Assembly (NCBI GenBank): GCA_002748015.1
Contig: PDRH01000134.1
Span: 1 to 15,160, forward strand
Direction: 5' to 3'
DNA: 15,160 nt
From: Bacteroidota bacterium
Lineage (GTDB): Bacteria; Bacteroidota; Bacteroidia; Bacteroidales; CAJPTX01
The notes beneath the pieces were generated by a model. That model was not told the DNA's origin, made no database searches, and saw only the letters and a list, made by a program, of their open reading frames with translations. Positions 1 through 7,826 of the stretch are shown here, one piece after another. Made by a program: the position numbers and the translations under genes. Within the stretch, counting starts at the first letter, position 1. Every line of letters begins with the position of its first letter.

Positions 1-1
1 C

Positions 2-3000
2 TGCGAGTTCAGCTTCGATGAGGGCGATGCCAATCGTGCTGTATACTCCAAGGAGGGCGAGCGGGAGTTCGTAGCTCTCCTTCCAGATGGGGCGACCTTC
101 GAGAAGCCCTTGAAGGCGGTCTTCGGGGTGGCCTTCAAGGACCAGACCAAGGATGCCGAGCGGGTTGGCATGTCCAAGTGGCAGGTGAGCTTTCCGCCGG
201 ACTACAAGCTGGAGGAGGCCACGCAGGCATTCCTCCCCATGTGGCCCAATGCGGAGTACATGGTCAACGGCGAAAGGCTCGCTGCGGACGGTCTCATCAA
301 CCTCAAGGATGCGCCGAACCACACCGTGAGCATCAGCGTGCAGTCCAAGCTCTTCGGCCATGCGGTAACCGAGAACATAGAGCTTGTCGGGCTAATCGGC
401 AAGTCGACCATCGGCGAGCTGCTAACGCTCACGATTGATAAGGACAAGAATGCGGGCATGTCCGAGAGCGTAGCCTTTGGCGACCCATCGGCGGAGCAGA
501 ACGCCCCGGTGGACATGAAGGTGCTGGAGGACATCACGGATATAGAGCATGTGGCGATAGACTTCACGCTTTCTAAGGATGCGAAGCTCTTCTACAAGGG
601 GGCTGAGCTGGCCTCTGGCGCGAGGGTAGACCTCAGCACGCCAGCTATCCTGAAGGTGCTTGCGCCGGATGGGGAGCATCAGAAGACCTACCAGCTCTCG
701 CTGGCAACTATGCAGGAGCTGTCCTTCACGATGGCCGATACGGAGTTCACCTATGGGGAGGCAGACATGCTGCTCAAGGCGGAGTCCTCGCGCGGCCTAC
801 CAGTTCGCTACACCGTGTCGGATAGCCGCGTGGCTCTCGTGCTTGGCAATAGGCTGCACCTGGTGGCTGCGGGTGAAGCGACCATCACAGCCCATCAGGA
901 CGGCGAGGGGGCAGTGCTGGCGGCCGAGCCGGTGTCGGTGGACATCACGGTGAAGCGTAAGGAGATAAGCGCTGAGCCGGATGGCTCGGCAGTGCAGGCC
1001 TTCGACCTCGAGGGGCAGAGGGCTGCTCTACACCGAAGGCCTATCTATACGGATCTGGTTGTCGATGCCGATAGCGAGGTGCTACCCAAGGTGGTCTGCG
1101 CAGTTAGGCTCGGCTCTGACGTCTGGGACCCCGAGGCGGGCACACCGCTTGCAGTGGGTGACCATGAGCTGGTGGTACTCGGCGAGCCGGTGGTGGAGAC
1201 CCCACGCTATAGGATAAGCTACATGCCAGCCAAGCTGAAGGTGGTCAATACCAACATGGTGCAGCTAGCACTTACGGTTAAGGATGGGAACGATAGCCCC
1301 ATTGCCGGCGCTACCGTTGCGATGGGCGAAGCCCGCTTCGTAACCGATGGTAGTGGCCAGGCCATCATCCCCCTGGAAAAGGGCGTGAAGGTAACCTACA
1401 CCGTCGAGAAGGAGGGATATGCCACCCATAGCGAGGAGCTGGATGAAGCCGCAACCGCTGCGGATCTCAGCCGCCATGCCAAGCTGGATAGGGCCTACCT
1501 CTTGACCTACCTCGCCGGGCTGAATGGCTCGCTCGTCGGAGAGCTAGAGCAGCATGTCGCCAGGGGGCAGGATGGCACGAGCGTAAAGGCGGTACCCAAC
1601 ACGGGCTACGTCTTCGAGAGCTGGAGCGATGGCAGCACTGAAAACCCGCGTACCGACTTGAACGTAAGCGAGGATAAGATAGACCTAGGGGCAAAGTTCA
1701 TTGAGCACATGCTGACCGTGGAGTACAAGGCTGGCCTGGGTGGATCCATCGTCGGTCCTGCCTCCCAGCAGGTGTCCTACGATGGGGAAAGCCAGACAGT
1801 TGAGGCCAAGCCTGCACCTGGGTATGAGTTCGTACGCTGGAGCGATGGTGGGGAGTCTAGCTTCCGCCAGGATGTGGAGTTGAAGGATGATGCGGTATTC
1901 ACCGCAGAGTTTAGGTTCATCCAGACGGAGTTCTTCCTGCCCTATAGGCAGAACTTCGATACGCAGGAGGGTAAGCCGGATGGATGGGTAGCCACCAACC
2001 ATGAGCCCGGTATGCGCAATCTCAACTGGAGCTTCGACGACAAGGATGTGTATAGCAAGCATGCCGGGGTGGGGGCTAAGGCCTACTTCAAGTCCTACGG
2101 TGCGCACGCCTATGTAGAGCTGGAGCTTCGTACGCCGGAGTTTAAGGTTGAGAATGTGGAGAGCGATGTGAAGCTGAGCTACAACATGTACTACACGCCC
2201 AAGCCTGTAGACCCGGAGAATCCCGACCCCAACCCGAACTACCTACGCCTGTCGTACTCGGTGGACGGAGGGGCTACCTGGGAGCAGCTCAAGGATTACA
2301 AGAACCGCGTGGATGGCCGTGGGGAGACCTTCGACGGCGTGGTGCATGAGTCCAAGAAGCAGGAGTTTGAGATACCGGCAAGCGTTATGGCTACGGCTAC
2401 GAAGCTGCAGTTCAAGTGGGAGTACGCCGTCAAGGATGGCTACTACTGCCTGATAGATGACGTGCAGGTGCAACCGTCGGAGAAGACGGAGTCCGCCACG
2501 ATGATATACCTCGCCGGCGAGGGTGGTACGCTCACCACCAAGAGTGGCGCCGGGCTGTCCAACCATCGCTATACGGTGAACGATGTAAACGCTACGGCAG
2601 ACCTCCAGGAGGTGGAGGCCGTGGCCGATGCGGGCTATCACTTCATACGCTGGTCAGACAGCCTGAAGACGGCCAAGCGGACGGACGACCAGTCGCTGAC
2701 GGTCAAGGCGCTCTTCGAGAAGGGTGAGGCGCCCACGGGCAATGTCTATACGATTACCTACAAGGCCAAGGCCGGTGGGACCATCCAGGGGATGGCCATA
2801 CAGAAAATCCCCGAGGGTGAATTCAGCTATGCCGTCGCCGCTGTAGGTGAGGAGGGCCACAAGTTCCTCAGATGGGAGGAGGACGGCAGCGAGGTGAACC
2901 CACGCCAAGACCGATCCGTGGCAGATGTAACCTTCACCGCTTCCTTCCAGAAGAGGGTCTACACATGCATCTTTGAGCTCCTAGATGATGCCGAGACGCA

Positions 3001-5257
3001 GGAGGAGGAGAAGGTTGTATACGGCGAGTTGCTAGGCGAGAAGATACCCGCAGCCCGCCCGGGCTACAGGTTCGAGGGGTGGTTCACCAGCGCATCCTTT
3101 ACGGATGAGTCCAAGTTTGACTTTGCCAACGACGAGGTAACAGAAGCGCTGAGGCTCTACGCCAAGTGGGTACACGAGTGGACCATTAGCTTCAAGGTGG
3201 AGGGCATGCCCTCCAACCCGCCCAGCATAACCCTGCTGGATGGCGAGGCCGTAACCCTACCAACCGTGAGCGTAAGCAGTCCGCAGAAGCTCTCCGGCTG
3301 GTACTACGACCCGGCCTACGAGCTACCCTTCAGCCCGGCCGATAGGGTGAGCGGATCGTTCACCCTCTACGCCAAGGTGGACCAGGCCGTTGAGGTTAGC
3401 TTCGACATGGGAAGCGTAAGCGTAACCCAGAACGAACCGAACGACCTGACCCTAGCCAATGGCGAGAAGGTCAGCAGGCCGGAGAAGGATCCCCAGGCCG
3501 ATGGCTATGCATTCGGCGGTTGGTATACCGACAACTCGTTTACGACCGAGTTCGACTTTGCCGTATCGCAGACTCAAAACGTAGCTATCTACGCCAAGTG
3601 GATAGAGCTATACACCATCAAGTTCATGCTGGGCACAACCCTCCACGAGGAGATAAAGGGTATAGCTAAGGACGCTAAGGTCAAGGCGCCGGCTACCCCC
3701 ATACAGGAGGGGAAGGAGTTCGTAGCTTGGTATACTGACAATACCTTCAGTACGGAGTTCGACTTCTCTACACCCATAAGGGAGAGCAAGACGCTCTATG
3801 GTAAGTGGATAGACCTATGGAAGGTGGAGTTCAAGAGCGCGGACGAGGAGGAACTCAGCAACCCCATCTACGTGGCAGACCAAGGGCAGGTCTTCAAGCC
3901 TACCGAACCGGTGTTTGAGGGGAAAGCGCTCGAAGGCTGGTACATCGACAAGGCGTTCAATACGCCCTTTAGCTTCGGTTCGGATAGGGTTACTAGCGAC
4001 CTTACGCTCTACGCCAAGTTCAGCGCGGGTACTACCCTGAAGCTCGTGGGCGTGGGTATGGCCCTATTCACCGAGGTGGTTATCCCCGCCGGGACGAAGG
4101 TCGAGCAGAGTATGTTACCTGAGCCTACGCTCGAGGGGCATAATCTGGAAGGCTGGTACACCGATGCGAAACGTGAGCAGAAGTATGCGTTCGGCAAGGC
4201 GGAAACCGATCCGGTTAAGACGCTCTACGCCAAGCTGCAGAAGAACGTGTACACGATGACCTTTGTACTCAACGACGGTCGTGCAGATGTAGAGCTTAAA
4301 TGTGCTTGGGATAACAGCCTGAGCCAGGTCCTCAGCGACCCGCAGAATGCAACGGAAATCGCGAAATTCGGCGATGACCTGAATGCTCCCAAGCGGGATG
4401 GACACACCTTCGATGCATGGTACACTGATGCTAGCTTCGAGACGAAGTTCAGCACTTGGGGTGGCAACAGGGAAGACCTAACGCTCTACGCCAAATGGAA
4501 TCCCAACATCTACGAGGTGAAGTTCTACGGCTTCGAAGGTGCCACTACCCAGAACGTAAACCACGGGGAGAAGGTGGACGAACCCGCCAAGCCATCCGAT
4601 CCGGGGGTTACCTGCAAGGGTTGGCATGTGGGTAGCATCGATGGCCCGTCCTATGACTTCGATACGCCGGTTACGGCCGCGCTGGAGCTCTATGCAGAGT
4701 TGGGGGTAGCTGTTACCCTGGTCTATGGCTACGATGGCCTCGAGGAGAGGCTTGAGCAAGCTTGGAACGAGGAGTTGCAACTAAGCCCCGAGCAGCTTGC
4801 CCCCACCCGCGAGGGCTACGGGTTCAAGGGCTGGTTCCTGGATGAGTCGTTCACGCAGGAACTAGCAGCTGGGTATATCGTCAAGACCTCCACGAAGCTC
4901 TACGCCAAGTTCGAGAAGAAGAGCGGCAATGGTGGTGGCGAAGATCCAGAAGACAAGGACAAGGATAAGGACAAGGATGGTAAGGGTGGTAGCGGTTCCA
5001 TTATCGATGATGATGAGACCCCCGTCTCGCTTGCTGGCCAGAACGGGCTACGCCTGAGGGCAAACCCAGTATCCTCGCTACTCCATATCGAGGAGCTCAA
5101 GGCGGTGTCCATGGTGCGTATCTTCAGCCCGCTGGGTCTCCAGCTGATGCAACTATCGGTAGCTCCTGAGGAGGGCATAGACGTTAGTCGCTTGGCATCG
5201 GGTATCTACATCCTTGTGGTAGATGGGCAGACCCTGCGCTTCGCAGTGCAACGTTAG
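2..5257 (+). CDS. T9SS-sorted multi-domain surface protein with InlB-type repeats (5' partial)
   Basis: The frame is open to the window edge, so the gene starts upstream; the internal TTG at 110 is not a credible start. About 1,751 codons are visible. Order seen: beta-sandwich domains (about 530-715); Ig/MBG-like domains (716-1255); a carboxypeptidase-regulatory-like domain (1258-1490); two 'bacterial repeat' modules with GYxFxxWSDG cores (1495-1915); a MAM/jelly-roll-like domain (1931-2475, starting FFLPYRQNFD); two more bacterial repeats (2495-2950); nine InlB/Flg_new repeats of about 70 residues, mostly ending LYAK(W/F/L/V) (2951-4912); an Asp/Lys-rich linker (about 4941-4990); and a C-terminal sorting domain (5044-5254: RANPVSS, GIYILVV). 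From family knowledge, such proteins cross the outer membrane by the type IX system and are anchored or released there. An adhesin or structural role is inferred; no catalytic motif was recognised. A terminator follows closely. Confidence 0.9.
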   Translation, partial: CEFSFDEGDANRAVYSKEGEREFVALLPDGATFEKPLKAVFGVAFKDQTKDAERVGMSKWQVSFPPDYKLEEATQAFLPMWPNAEYMVNGERLAADGLINLKDAPNHTVSISVQSKLFGHAVTENIELVGLIGKSTIGELLTLTIDKDKNAGMSESVAFGDPSAEQNAPVDMKVLEDITDIEHVAIDFTLSKDAKLFYKGAELASGARVDLSTPAILKVLAPDGEHQKTYQLSLATMQELSFTMADTEFTYGEADMLLKAESSRGLPVRYTVSDSRVALVLGNRLHLVAAGEATITAHQDGEGAVLAAEPVSVDITVKRKEISAEPDGSAVQAFDLEGQRAALHRRPIYTDLVVDADSEVLPKVVCAVRLGSDVWDPEAGTPLAVGDHELVVLGEPVVETPRYRISYMPAKLKVVNTNMVQLALTVKDGNDSPIAGATVAMGEARFVTDGSGQAIIPLEKGVKVTYTVEKEGYATHSEELDEAATAADLSRHAKLDRAYLLTYLAGLNGSLVGELEQHVARGQDGTSVKAVPNTGYVFESWSDGSTENPRTDLNVSEDKIDLGAKFIEHMLTVEYKAGLGGSIVGPASQQVSYDGESQTVEAKPAPGYEFVRWSDGGESSFRQDVELKDDAVFTAEFRFIQTEFFLPYRQNFDTQEGKPDGWVATNHEPGMRNLNWSFDDKDVYSKHAGVGAKAYFKSYGAHAYVELELRTPEFKVENVESDVKLSYNMYYTPKPVDPENPDPNPNYLRLSYSVDGGATWEQLKDYKNRVDGRGETFDGVVHESKKQEFEIPASVMATATKLQFKWEYAVKDGYYCLIDDVQVQPSEKTESATMIYLAGEGGTLTTKSGAGLSNHRYTVNDVNATADLQEVEAVADAGYHFIRWSDSLKTAKRTDDQSLTVKALFEKGEAPTGNVYTITYKAKAGGTIQGMAIQKIPEGEFSYAVAAVGEEGHKFLRWEEDGSEVNPRQDRSVADVTFTASFQKRVYTCIFELLDDAETQEEEKVVYGELLGEKIPAARPGYRFEGWFTSASFTDESKFDFANDEVTEALRLYAKWVHEWTISFKVEGMPSNPPSITLLDGEAVTLPTVSVSSPQKLSGWYYDPAYELPFSPADRVSGSFTLYAKVDQAVEVSFDMGSVSVTQNEPNDLTLANGEKVSRPEKDPQADGYAFGGWYTDNSFTTEFDFAVSQTQNVAIYAKWIELYTIKFMLGTTLHEEIKGIAKDAKVKAPATPIQEGKEFVAWYTDNTFSTEFDFSTPIRESKTLYGKWIDLWKVEFKSADEEELSNPIYVADQGQVFKPTEPVFEGKALEGWYIDKAFNTPFSFGSDRVTSDLTLYAKFSAGTTLKLVGVGMALFTEVVIPAGTKVEQSMLPEPTLEGHNLEGWYTDAKREQKYAFGKAETDPVKTLYAKLQKNVYTMTFVLNDGRADVELKCAWDNSLSQVLSDPQNATEIAKFGDDLNAPKRDGHTFDAWYTDASFETKFSTWGGNREDLTLYAKWNPNIYEVKFYGFEGATTQNVNHGEKVDEPAKPSDPGVTCKGWHVGSIDGPSYDFDTPVTAALELYAELGVAVTLVYGYDGLEERLEQAWNEELQLSPEQLAPTREGYGFKGWFLDESFTQELAAGYIVKTSTKLYAKFEKKSGNGGGEDPEDKDKDKDKDGKGGSGSIIDDDETPVSLAGQNGLRLRANPVSSLLHIEELKAVSMVRIFSPLGLQLMQLSVAPEEGIDVSRLASGIYILVVDGQTLRFAVQR
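2951..4912 (+). repeat. Nine tandem InlB/Flg_new-type coding repeats
   Basis: Nine consecutive units of about 68-87 codons lie inside the large surface protein. Each has a GW(Y/F)-type core (GWFTSASF, GWYTDNSF, AWYTDNTF, GWYIDKAF and so on) and a closing strand, mostly LYAK plus W, F, L or V; unit 3 closes IYAKW, unit 4 LYGKW, unit 8 LYAEL. Unit ends are near 3170, 3380, 3602, 3809, 4021, 4237, 4499, 4702 and 4912. Unit 7 is the longest, carrying extra residues before its GW core. The units are diverged in protein sequence, so this is an old duplication and not a recent expansion. In known proteins this beta-grasp-like repeat forms elongated stalks on the cell surface. Confidence 0.85.
5044..5254 (+). 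other. T9SS C-terminal sorting domain coding segment
   Basis: The last 70 codons of the surface protein match the Por-secretion-tail pattern: a starting strand with RANPVSSLLHIEEL, a middle strand VRIFSPLGLQLMQL, then IDVSRLASGIYILVV and a short basic end (FAVQR). This domain directs secretion through the type IX apparatus and is normally cleaved on the outer surface. The Asp/Lys-rich stretch just before it acts as a flexible spacer in similar proteins. Confidence 0.85.
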
Positions 5258-5279
5258 GGCTTAAATAGCCTTCATGACG

Positions 5280-5314
5280 AAGGGGACACCTCGCAAGGTG
5301 TCCCCTTTTTCTTT
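5280..5314 (+). terminator. Rho-independent terminator after the surface protein
   Basis: A 9-bp GC-rich stem GGGGACACC / GGTGTCCCC (5282-5290 with 5297-5305) has a 6-base loop and is extended by two A-T pairs. It is followed at once by TTTTTCTTTT. It lies 23 bases after the stop codon on the same strand. Confidence 0.9.
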
Positions 5315-5386
5315 TACCTCTATGCCGGTTGAAAGAAAAGCTCTATGGGCCAGAAGGTTAGCATGCATTTCTCCTTGCTCCGGGTG

Positions 5387-5432
5387 GGCAGCCCCTCCGA
5401 ATTTGCTCTAGACGAAATTCGGAGGGGCTGCC
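5387..5432. repeat. Perfect 18-bp inverted repeat with 10-base loop
   Basis: GGCAGCCCCTCCGAATTT (5387-5404) is exactly matched by its reverse complement (5415-5432) around the loop GCTCTAGACG. Neither side has a T-run, so a standard intrinsic terminator is unlikely in either direction. It sits alone about 80 bases beyond a proper terminator. It could be a dispersed palindromic element, a structured RNA fragment or an unconventional terminator. Confidence 0.8.
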
Positions 5433-5741
5433 TTGGCGGGGGCTAACTGTACCCTAGCTCAGCCTATGGGCGGCGCGGCGTGCAGCGTGCCTAGACTGGT
5501 GGATAGGTGTAGACCCATTGTTAGCGGTGTGGTGAAGCGGTTTTCGCTACGGGCGGCCTGCTCGGAGTGTATTGGTATGGGATGGTGCGTTGGGAGATGG
5601 ATAGCCTGTAGGTATAGCGTTATTTTGCTTCGGTCGGTAGCGTCGCTGCGCCGGAACTCTAGCCGGTGGCCGTATGCCTGGAATGGTGGATAGGTATACA
5701 GTATCCTGGGGCTATCCTATCTTGTCCAGCACATGCCCATG
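5433..5741. other. Intergenic stretch without a recognised gene
   Basis: No credible gene is seen on either strand. One open frame (5433-5693, plus) codes for an Arg/Cys/Trp-rich peptide with no domain and looks like chance. The only repeat noticed is a 12-base direct repeat TGGTGGATAGGT at 5497-5508 and 5684-5695. Confidence 0.6.
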
Positions 5742-5783
5742 AAAAAGCCCCCGATGGAATGCTTGCATTCCATCGGGGGCTTT
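5742..5783 (-). terminator. Rho-independent terminator of the tRNA operon
   Basis: Read on the minus strand, a 19-bp perfect stem begins AAAGCCCCCGATGGAATGC (the plus-strand arm is 5744-5762, pairing with 5765-5783) with almost no loop, and is followed by TTTTT (complement of 5742-5746). It begins three bases past the 3' end of tRNA-Leu. Confidence 0.9.
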
Positions 5784-5786
5784 CAG

Positions 5787-5868
5787 TGCGGATAGGGGGA
5801 CTCGAACCCTCACGACTTTCGTCACTAGATCCTAAGTCTAGCGCGGCTACCAATTACGCCATATCCGC
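5787..5868 (-). tRNA. tRNA-Leu (anticodon TAG)
   Basis: The 82-nt minus-strand transcript has the acceptor stem GCGGATA/TATCCGC with discriminator A. The anticodon stem CTAGA/TCTAG encloses the loop CTTAGGA, giving anticodon TAG, which reads CTA. It has the long variable arm of class II tRNAs (TGACGAAAGTCG region) and a T-arm with GGTTCGAGTCC. The 3' CCA is not encoded. It is second in a two-tRNA operon, 25 bases downstream of tRNA-Gln, and directly ahead of the terminator. Confidence 0.95.
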
Positions 5869-5893
5869 AGTATCTTGAAAGAACTTTTCTCTG

Positions 5894-5966
5894 TTGTCCT
5901 GCCAGGGCTCGAACCTGGACTCTTCTGATCCAGAGTCAGACGTGTTGCCAATTACACCACAGGACA
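5894..5966 (-). tRNA. tRNA-Gln (anticodon CTG)
   Basis: The 73-nt minus-strand transcript has the acceptor TGTCCTG/CAGGACA with discriminator A; the U1-A72 pair is usual in bacterial tRNA-Gln. The anticodon stem TCTGA/TCAGA encloses CTCTGGA, so the anticodon is CTG, reading CAG. The T-arm is CCAGG-TTCGAGC-CCTGG. The 3' CCA is not encoded. It is the first gene of the tRNA operon, about 34 bases downstream of the -7 box. Confidence 0.95.
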
Positions 5967-5999
5967 GTTGCAATCGCTCAACCCCCTCAAACAGCACCG

Positions 6000-6029
6000 C
6001 AAAGGTAGGCCTTTTTCTCTAACTGGCAA
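6000..6029 (-). promoter_or_regulatory. Bacteroidota-type promoter of the tRNA operon
   Basis: On the minus strand TTG (6029-6027) is followed after 19 bases by TACCTTTG (6007-6000). This matches the -33 TTG / -7 TAnnTTTG arrangement of Bacteroidota primary-sigma promoters. tRNA-Gln starts 34 bases past the -7 box. Confidence 0.7.
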
Positions 6030-6093
6030 TAGCGTACGCCGAAAAATGGGTAAAAAGAGGCCTTTTCCCGCTTTTCGGGGGATGTTTACGGGG

Positions 6094-6513
6094 CTATTTC
6101 CTATGGATAACCCATTTGACCACGCCCCAGATGCGTACCTCGTCGCCCTCGACTATCGGGATGGGGCGGTATTCCGGGTTGGCTGGCATGAGGGTGTATT
6201 GCCCGTTGACCCGGGCTATGGTCTTGACGGTGAACTCGCCGTTGATGTAGGCCACGACGGTGCTCCCGTCGTGCCAGTCGAGGCTCTTGTCTATCACCAG
6301 GATGTCGCCGTCGTGGATGTCCTCCCCGGCCATGGATTCGCCCCGCACCCGTCCGCAGAAGGTGCTCTCGGGGTGGGGGATGAGCTCTGCGTTGAGGTCT
6401 ATGGATAGGCTCTCGCCGTCGTCGATCGGTACGGGGAAGCCGGCTGGGATGTCCTGGGGGGCCATGGGGATGAGTTGCTCCCCATGGCTTTCCGTTTGTA
6501 GTATTTCTAGCAT
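6094..6513 (-). CDS. umuD: UmuD-like self-cleaving S24 peptidase (DNA polymerase V accessory subunit)
   Basis: The protein has 139 residues, the same length as E. coli UmuD, and the key residues fall at the same numbers: cleavage bond Ala24-Gly25 (IPAGFP; UmuD has Cys-Gly), nucleophile Ser60 in RGESMAG and general base Lys97 in GEFTVKT. There is no DNA-binding domain, so it is not a LexA or phage repressor. In known systems RecA filaments trigger cleavage, and UmuD' joins UmuC to form error-prone polymerase V. Here the start lies 11 bases past the stop of the aldehyde reductase gene, implying co-transcription, and no umuC follows: next downstream are the tRNA promoter and tRNAs. The partner polymerase must be elsewhere or absent. 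No SOS box was identified, though the box of this lineage is not known to me. Confidence 0.88.
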   Translation of the reverse strand: MLEILQTESHGEQLIPMAPQDIPAGFPVPIDDGESLSIDLNAELIPHPESTFCGRVRGESMAGEDIHDGDILVIDKSLDWHDGSTVVAYINGEFTVKTIARVNGQYTLMPANPEYRPIPIVEGDEVRIWGVVKWVIHRK

Positions 6514-6524
6514 GCGCCCCAGGG

Positions 6525-7685
6525 CTAGAGTGCCTTCTCGAGTATGCGACGTACGGCGGCGGCGTCAACGGTGGCTCGCTCGCCTAGCTTCCATCCGCGC
6601 TCTGCGATTCGCTCCCATACTTTGGCGATGTCCTCAAGGCTCAGGCCGTGCTCGCTCAGGCGGATTTTCCCGAGTATGCGCTTGAGGAAGGACTCCACGG
6701 CATCTATCGTAGCCGTTGCGCGCTCGTTCTCCGTCCCCTCGGTAATGCCGAATACCCGTTCGCCCATCTGCGCCAGCTTGCTCTGCTTGATGTCCTGCTG
6801 GTCGCGTAGCAGGTGGGGAAGCACGATGGCCAGCGTCAGGGCGTGGTCCAGGTTGAAGAAGCCCGTTAGCTCGTGCCCTATCATGTGGGTGGACCAGTCC
6901 TCCGGTACGCCGCTGGCGATGAGCCCGTTGAGGGCCATCATGGCGCACATGGAGAGGTTGGTGCGCAGGGCGAGGTCCTTGGGGTCGTCCATAATCTTCG
7001 GGCCGATTTCCACCAGCGTCTGCAGTATGCCCTCGGAGAAGCGGTCCTGCACGTGCGCGCCCACGGGGTAGGTGAGGTACTGCTCCAGCACATGCACGAA
7101 GGCATCCACTATGCCGTTGGCCACCTGCCGATGCGGAAGGCTCAGGGTGAAGGCCGGGTCGACTACTGAGAACTGCGGGTAGGCGAATTCGCTGCGGAAG
7201 GCCATCTTCTCGAGGGTGTCGTCCTTGGTTATTACCGCGCCGCTATTCATCTCTGAGCCGGTGGCAGAGATGGTCAGCACCGTGCCGAAGGGGAGGGCGT
7301 CCTTCACCGTTGCGCCCCGCCCTTTGCGTATGAGGTTCCACTTGTTCTCATCGGGGTACTTGGCCGCTGCGGCGATGAACTTCGTGCCGTCGATGACGGA
7401 TCCCCCGCCCACGGCCAGGATGAAGTCTATCCCCTCCTGCTCGATGATGGGCAGTGCCTTGAGGAGCGTCTCGTAGCGCGGGTTGGCCTCGATGCCCCCG
7501 AATTCTACGTACTTCCTTTCGCCCAGCGCCACCACCACCTGCTCGAACACGCCGTTGCGCTTGATGGACCCTCCGCCGTAGGTGATGAGCACCCTAGCGT
7601 TCTCCGGAATGTATGTGTTGATGTTGGCCGTCTGCCCCTCGCCGAAGAGGATGCGCACGGGGTTGTATAGCTGGAAGTTCTCCAT
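6525..7685 (-). CDS. yqhD: YqhD-type NADPH-dependent iron/zinc alcohol dehydrogenase (aldehyde reductase)
   Basis: This 386-residue protein can be followed along almost its whole length against E. coli YqhD (387 aa). The first 40 residues (FQLYNPVRILFG, VLITYGGGS) and the nucleotide loop GGGSVIDGTK (93-102) match, as does GSEMNSGAVI. Metal ligands fall at the YqhD positions: Asp194, His198, His267 and His281. The family reduces short-chain and toxic aldehydes (for example lipid-peroxidation products) with NADPH in the cytoplasm. The start ATG is preceded by an A-rich leader with no strong Shine-Dalgarno, common in this phylum. A TACCTTTG box lies 84 bases upstream. It is the first gene of an apparent two-gene unit with the UmuD-like protease. 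Confidence 0.93.
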   Translation of the reverse strand: MENFQLYNPVRILFGEGQTANINTYIPENARVLITYGGGSIKRNGVFEQVVVALGERKYVEFGGIEANPRYETLLKALPIIEQEGIDFILAVGGGSVIDGTKFIAAAAKYPDENKWNLIRKGRGATVKDALPFGTVLTISATGSEMNSGAVITKDDTLEKMAFRSEFAYPQFSVVDPAFTLSLPHRQVANGIVDAFVHVLEQYLTYPVGAHVQDRFSEGILQTLVEIGPKIMDDPKDLALRTNLSMCAMMALNGLIASGVPEDWSTHMIGHELTGFFNLDHALTLAIVLPHLLRDQQDIKQSKLAQMGERVFGITEGTENERATATIDAVESFLKRILGKIRLSEHGLSLEDIAKVWERIAERGWKLGERATVDAAAVRRILEKAL

Positions 7686-7768
7686 GGTGTGTGTCGTGTT
7701 TTTTAGTGTGTTGTGGCCATCCAGCCAGGGCCTATCCCCTTGCCGGTGGCTGTCTTTTTCTCCTAGCG

Positions 7769-7776
7769 CAAAGGTA
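7769..7776 (-). promoter_or_regulatory. Candidate -7 box ahead of yqhD-umuD
   Basis: TACCTTTG is present on the minus strand, 84 bases before the yqhD start codon, in the 141-base gap after the transglutaminase-like gene. No clear TTG is seen at the -33 spacing, so the call rests on the -7 box alone. Confidence 0.45.
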
Positions 7777-7826
7777 GCAAATTTGCGGGGACTTGCTGGG
7801 GGTGTTTTTTCTGGACATCTTAAAGG

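Noticed and set aside
110..112. TTG as the start of the large surface protein
   Set aside because: The frame is open for 36 further codons to the window edge with no ribosome binding site near 110, so the true start lies outside the window.
5433..5693. Possible 86-residue protein on the plus strand
   Set aside because: Arg-, Cys- and Trp-rich chance-like composition, no domain, and the start overlaps the end of the region next to the 18-bp hairpin without a ribosome binding site.
6060..6093. Hairpin-like stretch just after umuD as a terminator
   Set aside because: The stem is only about four base pairs (CCCG/CGGG) and the T-run is displaced, so it is too weak to call.
5968..6685. Plus-strand open frames opposite umuD and the end of yqhD
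   Set aside because: They are antisense to genes whose products match known families residue for residue; the frames are open because of high GC content.
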